64,000 nucleotides of DNA from JBKBIP01 sp046297495 (GTDB taxonomy: Bacteria > Planctomycetota > Planctomycetia > Gemmatales > Gemmataceae), in NCBI GenBank assembly GCA_046297495.1, contig JBKBIP010000023.1, positions 38,204 to 102,203 of the forward strand, read 5' to 3'. Both the position numbers and the translations under genes were made by a program. The notes beneath the pieces were generated by a model. The model had not been told where the DNA came from. It did no database searches and saw only the letters and a program-made list of their open reading frames with translations. Positions 26,113-34,527 of this stretch are shown here, piece after piece (position 1 is the first letter of the stretch; each line of letters opens with the position of its first letter).

Positions 26113-29100
26113 TCATCGCCACGCCGCGTACAGCGTCATGCCCTGATAATCACGAACGAAACCGGCAGCCTCGAGTAGTTCACGGCCAACGCTAGTGATT
26201 ACTGGTTGATTATTCCAGGTAGCCACGGTGAGCTTGCGCCGTGCTGCCAGGCTTTGGTCATAATCGAGAATCAGGGGCAAACACGCCACCGCCGCCGCCA
26301 ACTCATCGCGCTGAACACCAGGCAGAGACGTCAAGCGTTTCCCCTGTTGCTCGATAATTAACAGAGGCCGACCTGCCCGCAGTACCAGCCAGTTGCCAGC
26401 GCGCCGTGTCAGCGGCCGAGGGTCTTCCGTGCTCACGTCGAGCGGGAATGGAGCGCCGGCGCCGTACAGGTTGGCGGGGTCGAGACTATGGAGTAACACC
26501 AGCGGGGCGGCGGCGGTCGCGGGGAGGGTTAAGTCTGACAATTGCTGGGCGGCTTCGGGCAAGGCGAATTGCACCCCGGACAGTCCTTCGACAAAGTAGC
26601 CGCGCCGCACTTCCCCGGCCAGCTCCATCCGGCTCAACACTTCATACAACACCCGCCACGGCGGCAGCCACGGATCCAGCAGGGCTAATTCGCGGGCCAC
26701 CACGCCATAGCGGCGCAGCAGCACCGAAGCCAGGAAGACAGCCTGGTCCTCGACGGTGGCCCGTCCCCAGGGTACCAGCGACCAACGCCCTTCGTTACTC
26801 TGCCGCGGCGACCGGCGCGGCAGCCGCAACAGCCCACCGCGTTGCTGCTGTCCCGTGCCGGGTATAGGTAGCGCATCGGCGGCAGGTTCTCCCTTGCGAA
26901 TGACATCAAAATGATCATTCGTGACCAACCGGCGGCGCAACAAGTGCCATAAAGCAACGCGTACCACGCCAGGAGTCAACCTTGTCCAACTGGCCAGGTC
27001 GGCGACGAAGGCCGCCCCGCGCTGCTGCAAGCACTCGCGCACGCGCTGGGCGGCGTCGTCCAGGTTCTCAGGCTCCGCCGGAGCAGGCAGGCGTGGTAAT
27101 TGCTCGCGCTGCCAGAAAGCCAGGACACCGGCCCCTGCGTTACTCGTGCTGTGACAAATCCACGTCCAAACACCTCCCGCGCCGCACTCATCCAACCAGC
27201 GCGGTTGATAGCTGGGGACTCGTGCGGGTAACACCCACTGTTCCCATAATTCCGCTGGCAGTGGTAGTCCTTGCAAACAGCCCAACACCTCCGTTAATCC
27301 CTGGGCCGTCCCGTGGCGGGTAGCGGGATGGAGCTGCTGCCAACGCATCACGAAATCGACGAGCTGTGCGGGAGAACATGACAGCACTTCCCGGCGCAAT
27401 AGTCCCAAGCTGCCCCGTCGCACCTGATCCAAATTCTCTGGAGCCGACCATTGCAGGGACTCCCCCGCAACCGTTGCCGGCACCGTGACCAACCGGCCTC
27501 GTTCCGTCCACTCTTCGAGCCGTCCCTGGGACCAAGCGGCATCAAACGGGTAGCGTTCGAGCACATCCCGCAGACCGACCAAGGCATGAGTCTGTAAAAA
27601 ACGTTGCAAAATCATGTCGCCAGCGGCATGGGCCTGAGCGGGGGACACTTCTTCCAATCCAAACGCTTGCCGGTAGGTGGCGACTTCTTCCGTGAGTACC
27701 CAACGTAGCGGCTCGGCCATCCCCGGTAATTCGATGCGTTGAACTCGGCCATCAGCGACTAACTCCTGCAAGAAGCCGAGCATCGGACCTTCCAACTCGC
27801 TGTCCCGCACGTCCCCCAGTTTCCGCAGCCATTCCGCCATCTCGGTGGCCGTCCGTGGCGGCAGTCCGAGGCCACGCAAGCGACGATCCACCTGTTGTAC
27901 GGCCCTCGGATCGAGCAAATGTTTCTGACCGCGCGGGGTAATTAATTGTTCCAACAGCTGCCAATCGAGAGATGGACTATGGCTGTCCGGCTCCACGTCG
28001 TCGTATTGGTACATGTTGGCGGCGGTGAAGGCGAACAACAAGCCGGAGGCGAAGGGGGACGGGGCATCCGTTCGCCGGGTACGTACTGTGACCTTGCCGC
28101 CGTGAATGTCAGCGAGTAGTTGTCGTAAACGTGGCAAGTCCAAATGATCGTGCAGGCATTCGCGGAAAGTTTCCACCAGGACGGGGAAATCAGGATGCCG
28201 GCGGGCGACTTGCAACAGGTCCTTGCCACGCAGCCGTTGCAACCACAGCGGCGCCCGCTGTCCCGCTTGGCCGCGCGGAAAAAGCATGGCCCGCGCCGCG
28301 TTCTGGCGAAAACGCAAGGCGAACAGGGCGCTATCGGCTAACTCTTCGAGTACCCATTGCTCCACATTGTCCGGCGTCAAGCCATCAAACACATCCAAAA
28401 CCGGCTCAGCGGTGTCAGCCACGCGGATCAGGATACCGTCATCATGGTGCAAACATTGTGGCAAGTACCCCAATCGCTGCCGCAAACGTGCCTCCAACGC
28501 CAAGCGCAGGGACAAGTGAACCCGGCTGCCGCGCGGACTGAGGATAATAACTTGCCAATCACCGAGCGGATCGCGGGACGCCTCGACGAGAATAGTTTCA
28601 TCCGTGGGCAGCAGCCCGGCTATCTCCAGTTGCCGGCGCACATACTCCAGGACGTTGCGCGCCGCCTTGGCATCGAGCATGAACTCCGCCCGTAACCAAC
28701 TGAGACAATCTTGCTGGAGCAAGCGTTCCTCTAGCTCGCGCAGAAAGCGTCCCAAGGCCATCCCCAAATCATAACTGCGACCTCCACCTTCCCCCCGCCA
28801 AAAAGGGACCAGGGCCGGCGCGCCCTCGGCGGGGAGAATAATGACTCGATCCGCTTCAATCTGATCAATGCGCCAGGCATTGGTACCCAACAAGAATACG
28901 TCCCCGACCCGGCGTTCATAGACAAATTCTTCGTCCAATTCACCGATGCGCGTTCCATTGCGCAGGTAGGCGGCATACTGTCCCGTGTCAGGAATCGTCC
29001 CGCCATTGACCAACGCCAGGTGCCGCGTCCCCGGTAATGGCAACAAGCGATTGTGTACCCTGTCCCAGCTAACGCGCGGTTGCAGCGCCGTGAGTGACGA

Positions 29101-30708
29101 ACGTTGACGCAATCTCGTTGTAGGTACGTTATCCTCTGGCTGCTCACTGCCGACTGCCCACTGCTCGCTGCCTACTTCCTGCGTCAGCCGGTAGCGGCCG
29201 CTCACCATTTCTAGCACTGTCTCAAATGCCTGGGGTGTCAGATCGCGGTAGGGATAGGCTTGACGGACCAAAGCGTACAACGTGGGTACGTCCCAGGCGT
29301 CCATCGCCACGGCGGCGACGACTTGTTGGGCCAGCACGTCGAGACAGTTCATGGGTACTCGAATGTCCTCGACCCGTCCGGCGGCCATCTCATGAGCCAG
29401 GACGGCTTGCTCCAAGAGATCGGCGGATGTCTTAGGAATGAGCCGGCCTTTACTCTTCCGTCCGACCAGGTGCCCCGCCCGTCCGACGCGCTGCAAGCCG
29501 CGCGCGATGCTACCCGGCGATTCCACCTGGCACACCAGCTCGACCGCCCCCATGTCGATACCCAATTCTAGGGACGCCGTCGCTACTACCGCTGGCAATC
29601 GTCCGTCCTTCAATGCTTGCTCCGTTTGTTGTCGGACTTCAAGGGAGACGCTACCGTGATGGGCGAGAGCAATGGGCAGTGGGCAGTGGGGGGTCAGTAG
29701 TAGGGGGTCGGTAGTCAACGGTGATTCGATGGACGCGCCATGTTCAGACTCTCCGCCACTCTCTGTTTCCTGCCGACGGCCCACTGCCGACGGCCCACTG
29801 CCGACAGCCCACTGCTCATTCAATTGCGCCGTGATGCGTTCCACGGTGCGGCGGTTGTTGGCGAAGATGATGGTGGAACGATGTTGCCCAATGTAGTCGG
29901 TTAGCAAGCGGTAAATGGATGGCCAGATGGAGCGTTCGGGTAATGGGCCGAACTGATCGACGGGACTGACTACCTGCAAATCGAGGTCCTTCCGCAAGCC
30001 GGCATCAATGATCGTGACGGGGCGGGGTTGAAGCTGCTGGTCGTCGCTCCAGGCGCTTCCCCCCAAGTAGCGGGCGACTTCCTCCAAGGGGCGTTGCGTC
30101 GCCGACAAGCCGATGCGCGTGAAACCACGCGGATTCAAGGCCTGCAGACGTTCGAGCAACAAAGACAAAAAGACGCCGCGTTTGTTGGCACACAGAGCAT
30201 GAATTTCATCGATGATACAGTGTGTCACCGTTCGTAAGGTGTCCCGGGCGCGGGACGTGAGCAGCAAGTGCAACGACTCTGGCGTGGTGATCAGCACCTG
30301 CGGCGGCTGGTGGATCAGGCGTTGGCGTTGGTGGCTGGGGGTGTCGCCGGTGCGGACGGCGGTTGTGATGGTAGGTAGCGGCTGTCCGAGCTGCTGAGCG
30401 GTCTCCGCCACGCCGGCCAAGGGTACTTGCAAGTTGCGGTGGATGTCGTTGTTGAGTGCCTTGAGGGGTGAGATGTAGAGTACCTGGACGCCGCGCGGCC
30501 AGGGGTCTTGTCGCCACAGATAATCCAGACAAGCCAGGAAAGCCGCCAGCGTCTTGCCCGAGCCGGTGGGGGCAAGAATCAAGGTGTGCTGGCCAGCGGC
30601 GATGCACGGCCAACCGCCGCGCTGGGCGGCAGTCGGCTCTCCCAGCGCAGCGCGGAACCAGTGCCGCACCGGCGGCAAAAAAAGGTCCAGGGGATCACGT
30701 GGTGTCAC
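26113..30708 (-). CDS. lhr: Lhr-type ATP-dependent helicase (large, with in-frame repeat insertions)
   Basis: About 1,531 residues from GTG 30708, two bases after the stop of the upstream glycosyltransferase gene; no ATG lies nearer the conserved N-terminus. Motor motifs: APTGSGKTLAAFL (about residue 45-57), IIDEIHALCANKRG, the Lhr-type GLSATQRPLEEVARYLGG, and QRVGRAGH. The C-terminal half carries the Lhr winged-helix and beta-barrel regions. Lhr is a 3'-5' DNA/RNA helicase, with larger bacterial forms linked to DNA repair. Odd feature: two stretches rich in QWAVGS-like sequence are translated in frame from a dispersed DNA repeat (29672-29819, between motor motifs, and 29138-29172). Whether these are tolerated or impair function is unknown. 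Confidence 0.9.
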   Translation of the reverse strand: MTPRDPLDLFLPPVRHWFRAALGEPTAAQRGGWPCIAAGQHTLILAPTGSGKTLAAFLACLDYLWRQDPWPRGVQVLYISPLKALNNDIHRNLQVPLAGVAETAQQLGQPLPTITTAVRTGDTPSHQRQRLIHQPPQVLITTPESLHLLLTSRARDTLRTVTHCIIDEIHALCANKRGVFLSLLLERLQALNPRGFTRIGLSATQRPLEEVARYLGGSAWSDDQQLQPRPVTIIDAGLRKDLDLQVVSPVDQFGPLPERSIWPSIYRLLTDYIGQHRSTIIFANNRRTVERITAQLNEQWAVGSGPSAVGRRQETESGGESEHGASIESPLTTDPLLLTPHCPLPIALAHHGSVSLEVRQQTEQALKDGRLPAVVATASLELGIDMGAVELVCQVESPGSIARGLQRVGRAGHLVGRKSKGRLIPKTSADLLEQAVLAHEMAAGRVEDIRVPMNCLDVLAQQVVAAVAMDAWDVPTLYALVRQAYPYRDLTPQAFETVLEMVSGRYRLTQEVGSEQWAVGSEQPEDNVPTTRLRQRSSLTALQPRVSWDRVHNRLLPLPGTRHLALVNGGTIPDTGQYAAYLRNGTRIGELDEEFVYERRVGDVFLLGTNAWRIDQIEADRVIILPAEGAPALVPFWRGEGGGRSYDLGMALGRFLRELEERLLQQDCLSWLRAEFMLDAKAARNVLEYVRRQLEIAGLLPTDETILVEASRDPLGDWQVIILSPRGSRVHLSLRLALEARLRQRLGYLPQCLHHDDGILIRVADTAEPVLDVFDGLTPDNVEQWVLEELADSALFALRFRQNAARAMLFPRGQAGQRAPLWLQRLRGKDLLQVARRHPDFPVLVETFRECLHDHLDLPRLRQLLADIHGGKVTVRTRRTDAPSPFASGLLFAFTAANMYQYDDVEPDSHSPSLDWQLLEQLITPRGQKHLLDPRAVQQVDRRLRGLGLPPRTATEMAEWLRKLGDVRDSELEGPMLGFLQELVADGRVQRIELPGMAEPLRWVLTEEVATYRQAFGLEEVSPAQAHAAGDMILQRFLQTHALVGLRDVLERYPFDAAWSQGRLEEWTERGRLVTVPATVAGESLQWSAPENLDQVRRGSLGLLRREVLSCSPAQLVDFVMRWQQLHPATRHGTAQGLTEVLGCLQGLPLPAELWEQWVLPARVPSYQPRWLDECGAGGVWTWICHSTSNAGAGVLAFWQREQLPRLPAPAEPENLDDAAQRVRECLQQRGAAFVADLASWTRLTPGVVRVALWHLLRRRLVTNDHFDVIRKGEPAADALPIPGTGQQQRGGLLRLPRRSPRQSNEGRWSLVPWGRATVEDQAVFLASVLLRRYGVVARELALLDPWLPPWRVLYEVLSRMELAGEVRRGYFVEGLSGVQFALPEAAQQLSDLTLPATAAAPLVLLHSLDPANLYGAGAPFPLDVSTEDPRPLTRRAGNWLVLRAGRPLLIIEQQGKRLTSLPGVQRDELAAAVACLPLILDYDQSLAARRKLTVATWNNQPVITSVGRELLEAAGFVRDYQGMTLYAAWR
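29138..29172 (-). repeat. Repeat copy inside the lhr frame (short)
   Basis: CTGCTCACTGCCGACTGC followed by CCACTGCTCGCTGCC, translated on the minus strand as GSEQWAVGSEQ. It belongs to the same motif family as 20046-20150 and 29672-29819. Confidence 0.6.
29672..29819 (-). repeat. Repeat copy inside the lhr frame (long, inverted-repeat ends)
   Basis: Starts with GGGCAGTGGGCAGTGGGG and ends with three copies of CGACGGCCCACTGC-like sequence in the opposite sense, giving complementary ends. On the coding strand it reads EQWAVGSGPSAVG...LLLTPHCPLPIALAHH, a low-complexity ~50-residue insertion before the conserved AHHGSVS of Lhr. The reading frame is kept. Confidence 0.65.
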
Positions 30709-30710
30709 GG

Positions 30711-32192
30711 TTATTTTGTCGCTTGTTCCTCGGCGAGTTCTTCCTCCGCTTGGGCGAGGGCCAAGGCTTCGGAACCGCCGAACAGGAAGCGGCCAACCCC
30801 AGGTAACAGACAACACCCCGCCAACGCGGCATAGCTCAGAAATACGCCGTCTAGCGGCAAGCGCGGGCCGGACAGCTGCTCCGCATGACTTAACAGATAA
30901 GGCAGTGTCACCCAAATGACCGCCAAGGAGGACGGCTGGGCCTCATGCTTCCAACCATAGCTCCAGCGCCACCCCAGCACCGCCAAGAGCAACATGCCCA
31001 GCAGGGTCGCGTACATGATGATGGGGAACGCGCCGGCCAAGCCAGTCGGTCCCTTGTCGGTCGGCAAGGAACCGCTCCATAGTTTTTGCTGGGTGAACCA
31101 GTCCTGACCGAAGAAAAAGTATAGGCCGGCCCAGATGCGGCGTTCGATGGTTCTGGCCGGATGGCGGGCAATCTCCGCGACCACGTCCTTGCCCAGCTCC
31201 CGATAGCGGGCTGCTTGGGGGAGGTTGGCCAACTCTTGGCGCACCTGTTCGGCGGTCAGCTCCGGTTTGTCGATCTGTCGGGCTTGGACCAAGGCGGACA
31301 ACAGGGCTGATTCGGTTTGGGGGCCGCCGCTGGCGTTGGGATTGTTCCCCGCCCATAGATGATAATGTGTAGTCGTGACAATCGGCACCATATCTTGATG
31401 CACCTGGAAATTACGCAGCGTCCAGGGGGCCAAGCCGCCCGCGAAGCCGAGCAGGCCGAGAATGGCGCACAGCCAACCGCTCGGCACCTGCCGGCAGCGG
31501 AGCAGGAACCACAACAGGCCCACGAAGGCCAAGGGCAACAGGGCCGCCCGCGTCAACGCCGCGCCGGCCAGGGTCAGACCGAACAGCACACTGGTCAGCG
31601 CCCCCCCCGATTGCCCCGCGCGCGTGCCGAGAAACAGCGCCAACGCTAGCAGAAACGTGATCAGTACCCCATCGTTCAACTCGGCGGTGTTGATGATCCA
31701 GAAGGGATACACGGCACACAACGCGCCGGCCAAGGTCGCCACCAACCGGCTGCGAAAGGCCCGCCGCGCGAACAGGAAATAGAGGCTGGCAGTCAATGCC
31801 CCGAGCCCGACGTGCAGCCAGCGCCAGACCCAATCGCTCGGCCCCAGGTCCATCGGCACTTGGTCCAGCCAAGCCCGCGTCCAGGTGTAACCCGGCGCGA
31901 CATGGGCGGTTGGCTCTTCCGTGTCGGCGAACGGGGCCAAGCTGCCGAACCAGCGATGTTCCTTCATGTTGTGCAGCAACAGATCATGGTCCGTGGGGGG
32001 TTGTTCGGCGTTGGGCAGAGTGTTGGCCGGCAGGGCCAATTGGGGGGATGGGTCCTGGACCTGAACCGGCCCGGCGCTCCGGCCGCCGTCGGCGTAGGTC
32101 GTCAAGTACCACGCCCTGGCCCCTGCCGCCCCTGCCAGGATCAGCAGCCAGAGCAATAAATCCACCATTCCAAAACGGCGCGGTTTGGTCAT
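30711..32192 (-). CDS. Multi-pass membrane glycosyltransferase (GT-C, ArnT/PMT-like)
   Basis: 493 residues from ATG 32192, preceded by GAGGTGG 3-4 bases upstream. One N-terminal helix (VDLLLWLLILAGAAGA) is followed by a lumenal/periplasmic loop with acidic residues and then roughly ten hydrophobic helices (SLYFLFARRAF; WIINTAELNDGVLITFLLALALF; FVGLLWFLLRC), the layout of GT39/GT83-type lipid-linked sugar transferases. It probably glycosylates a lipid or protein acceptor at the outer face of the membrane using a polyprenyl-phosphate sugar. Donor and acceptor are unknown. Its stop is two bases before the lhr GTG, so the genes are probably co-transcribed. Confidence 0.72.
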   Translation of the reverse strand: MTKPRRFGMVDLLLWLLILAGAAGARAWYLTTYADGGRSAGPVQVQDPSPQLALPANTLPNAEQPPTDHDLLLHNMKEHRWFGSLAPFADTEEPTAHVAPGYTWTRAWLDQVPMDLGPSDWVWRWLHVGLGALTASLYFLFARRAFRSRLVATLAGALCAVYPFWIINTAELNDGVLITFLLALALFLGTRAGQSGGALTSVLFGLTLAGAALTRAALLPLAFVGLLWFLLRCRQVPSGWLCAILGLLGFAGGLAPWTLRNFQVHQDMVPIVTTTHYHLWAGNNPNASGGPQTESALLSALVQARQIDKPELTAEQVRQELANLPQAARYRELGKDVVAEIARHPARTIERRIWAGLYFFFGQDWFTQQKLWSGSLPTDKGPTGLAGAFPIIMYATLLGMLLLAVLGWRWSYGWKHEAQPSSLAVIWVTLPYLLSHAEQLSGPRLPLDGVFLSYAALAGCCLLPGVGRFLFGGSEALALAQAEEELAEEQATK

Positions 32193-32487
32193 GGACCACC
32201 TCGGGACAACGCGACACGAATTCAACTTCCGCGATGGGTGTTATGATAGCGGTTGATCCAGTTTGTCACCATAGTCATTATCAATGGTCGGGCACCTGCC
32301 GTTCGCTGCCGAAATGTTGTCCAGGAAAAACAGTCTGACTCTCCCACGGGCTGGCTTGCAAGCCAACTCGCTGGCCGCTAAGTTAGAAGGAAATGAACCA
32401 AGCACGTGGCGGAGGAGGAATCCCGCCCCGTCCCCAAACGCCTATGACAAGTCGATTCCTGGCCTCATTATCCATAGGAGACGATTC

Positions 32488-32922
32488 ATGGCACGACGCA
32501 TCTTGAACCGCCGCGAACTCCGCGCTGATTACGAAGCGGCCGAGAACCGCCGCCCGTCCGACGAGGATGCCGAATTGGACGAAGAGGAACTCGAAGACGA
32601 CGAAGACGACGAAGAGGAGGATTTAGAGACTGAGGAAGACGAGCTGGAAGGGGAGGACGAGGAAGAAGAGATAAAGCCCAAGAAAAAGAAAAAGGTGGCA
32701 GCCCCCAAAATCCCGAAAAAACCACGGTCCCGCGTCGCCAAGGTGACGCGCATGAAGGTTGTCTGGGGGGTGTTCAATAATTCCAATCAGCGCGTGGCCA
32801 CCTTCGACTATCCCAAGAAACACGAAGCCGAGGAGCTCGCCGCCAAGCTGACCGTGGATAAGAAGAACATCCACTTCATCCAACCCGTCAAGGAACCGAT
32901 GGAGGAGAAGAAGGAAGAGTGA
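32488..32922 (+). CDS. Acidic/lysine-rich small protein, unknown function
   Basis: 144 residues from ATG 32488 (AGGAG 7-8 bases upstream). Residues ~20-70 are almost entirely Asp/Glu, followed by a Lys run (PKKKKK) and a Pro/Lys hinge. The C-terminal 60 residues form a compact-looking alpha/beta segment (MKVVWGVFNNSNQRVATFDYPKKHEAEELAAKL). Charge-block proteins of this kind occur in Planctomycetes without known function; the C-terminal piece resembles a small domain that could bind nucleic acid or protein. It stands alone, followed by a long hairpin. Confidence 0.7.
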   Translation: MARRILNRRELRADYEAAENRRPSDEDAELDEEELEDDEDDEEEDLETEEDELEGEDEEEEIKPKKKKKVAAPKIPKKPRSRVAKVTRMKVVWGVFNNSNQRVATFDYPKKHEAEELAAKLTVDKKNIHFIQPVKEPMEEKKEE

Positions 32923-32934
32923 GATAATCCATTC

Positions 32935-32975
32935 GATTCATCGTTTCGCGCGCGTCATCCGCGAAACGATGAATC
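32935..32975 (+). terminator. Perfect 16-bp hairpin after the acidic-protein gene
   Basis: GATTCATCGTTTCGCG (32935-32950) pairs exactly with CGCGAAACGATGAATC (32960-32975) across a 9-base loop. There is no T-tract, so it may act as an RNA 3' end stabiliser or a repeat. The half-site ATTCATCGTTTCGC also occurs after the PQQ gene at about 18538-18551. Confidence 0.5.
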
Positions 32976-33011
32976 CGTCATCTTCATCAAGAGACTGGTT
33001 ATCAGCCGTTG

Positions 33012-33665
33012 CTAATGTGAAACCACCAGGCTATTCACGACCGCCATGATCTCGGCCAAATCGGCGAGAGCGCCCATGCCGACGTCTCCACAGGCTAAGC
33101 GCTTGCTTTGCGGCGGCACGATGCGCAGGCGGGGATGGTGGCGATTGATCCAGGCGATCAATTCGTCACGTTCGAGCCGGGGCGGGCCGTGATCTTCCAC
33201 CAGCTGCCGAAGGTGCCGGACAGTCAATGGATGGTCCCACATCAAGGTATTCATGGCCGGTGCCAGTACAACAGGGCGGTTCGGATCCCAGGCCCGCCAG
33301 ACACACGTAAGACAATTATCCGACAAGCCGTTGGCCAACTTCGCTAACGTATTGGCATCGAGCGGGGCGATGAGCAGCAGCTCGGCCCAGCGGCGCAGCT
33401 CGATGTGCAAGACCGGCTCCCCCATTTGATAGCGCCGGCCTTCCGCCGCTCCCGGCCATTCGTCGGCATCGATACGCACCACTGCTGGGTTCCGTTCGGG
33501 CGCCTTCGGATTCTGGGGATGGATGGCGGCGGGATCGAAGAAATACAGGGCGGAGTTCGTGGCGACAATTTGGACTCGATGCCCCGCCTGGCCCAGTTGC
33601 TCGAACAGCAGCGGCGTCTTGATGGCCGCCACCGAACCAGTGACACCTAGTAGTACGTTAGCCAC
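33012..33665 (-). CDS. coaC: Phosphopantothenoylcysteine decarboxylase (stand-alone CoaC)
   Basis: 217 residues, GTG start at 33665 (CAGGAG 8 bases upstream). The start overlaps the coaB stop in GTGGCTAA. HFCD flavoprotein fold: VLLGVTGSVAAIKTP at the N-terminus, catalytic-His region HIELRRWAELLLIAPLDANTLAKLANG, the substrate clamp APAMNTLMWDHP, and the lid Cys in LACGDVGMGAL. It decarboxylates 4'-phosphopantothenoylcysteine to 4'-phosphopantetheine in CoA synthesis. In most bacteria CoaC is the N-terminal half of a CoaBC fusion; here it is a separate gene downstream of coaB. Confidence 0.88.
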   Translation of the reverse strand: MANVLLGVTGSVAAIKTPLLFEQLGQAGHRVQIVATNSALYFFDPAAIHPQNPKAPERNPAVVRIDADEWPGAAEGRRYQMGEPVLHIELRRWAELLLIAPLDANTLAKLANGLSDNCLTCVWRAWDPNRPVVLAPAMNTLMWDHPLTVRHLRQLVEDHGPPRLERDELIAWINRHHPRLRIVPPQSKRLACGDVGMGALADLAEIMAVVNSLVVSH

Positions 33666-34407
33666 GCGGGCGCTCCTGATGCAGCCGTTCCACTTGATCC
33701 AGCAGCCGGTCGGCCAGATCGTGGCGCGGTACTTTCTGATAGGTGTTTCTCCGCGCCGGACCAAGGAGCGCCCATGTCCGCGCCCCTTCGAGTGTGTTGG
33801 CGACGATCAGGTCCGCTTGGGATTGCCGGAGTGACCGCTCGGCAATGACCTGCAGCTGCCGTTCGCTGACGCCGACTTCCAGCTTGAACTTGACCAGAAT
33901 GCCGGTGAAGCCCCACGGCTGGCGGATGAAGTCGATGAGCTTAGGAGTCGGCAGCAACCGCAGCCACAGCTCCGGGATGTCGCTTTTGACTTTCCCCTTG
34001 GCCCGGTCTTGCAGGGCTGGCGGCTGATCGTCGCGGCTCCGCCAGCTGCCGTCGTCCGCCTCAAAGTAAGTGTGCTCCGCGGGGGCATAGACTCCCGCGC
34101 AGCGGAAATCGCTGACGGCGGCGCAGTGAATCACGGCATCGAAATCGTCGGATCGTATCGACTGTTCCATCCGCTGGCGCAAATCCTCGAAGGTGCGATA
34201 GGTTTGCACCTGCCAGCAACGTGTCGGCGGTGTGTCGGTCAACTCGGCCACCACTTCGGGATGCGAGGTGAGCAGCGCCACCGCATGGCCACGTTGCTGG
34301 CAGGTCAACGCGATCCGCGCTCCGGTGCGGCCCGTGAAGATATTGGTGATGGCCCGCACCTGGTCAATCATGGTCAACGTATTGCCGGCGGTGACGAGAA
34401 TGTTCAT
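33658..34407 (-). CDS. coaB: Phosphopantothenate-cysteine ligase (stand-alone CoaB)
   Basis: 249 residues from ATG 34407. The N-terminal VTAGNTLTMIDQVRAITNIFTGRTGARIA matches the nucleotide-binding start of CoaB (VTAGGTxEPIDxVRxITNxSSGxMG). AAVSDF corresponds to the conserved AAVADY, and the later KGKVKSDIPELWLRLLPTPKLI matches the KIKK...LxLxPTPxIL segment with the catalytic lysine. It joins cysteine to 4'-phosphopantothenate, normally with CTP. It overlaps coaC by 8 bp, which implies translational coupling. A retron RT gene ends 120 bp upstream on the same strand, with no evident functional link. Confidence 0.87.
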   Translation of the reverse strand: MNILVTAGNTLTMIDQVRAITNIFTGRTGARIALTCQQRGHAVALLTSHPEVVAELTDTPPTRCWQVQTYRTFEDLRQRMEQSIRSDDFDAVIHCAAVSDFRCAGVYAPAEHTYFEADDGSWRSRDDQPPALQDRAKGKVKSDIPELWLRLLPTPKLIDFIRQPWGFTGILVKFKLEVGVSERQLQVIAERSLRQSQADLIVANTLEGARTWALLGPARRNTYQKVPRHDLADRLLDQVERLHQERPRG

Positions 34408-34527
34408 GGGGTTGCGGACTCGGCATCTGTTGGTTCGGGTTCCGTGTATTGTCCCGTTCAGGAAAATGGGAGACAAGAGGAATTGAGTACCAGCGCGGAA
34501 CGGACAGCTTTCGGTGACATATTGCGA

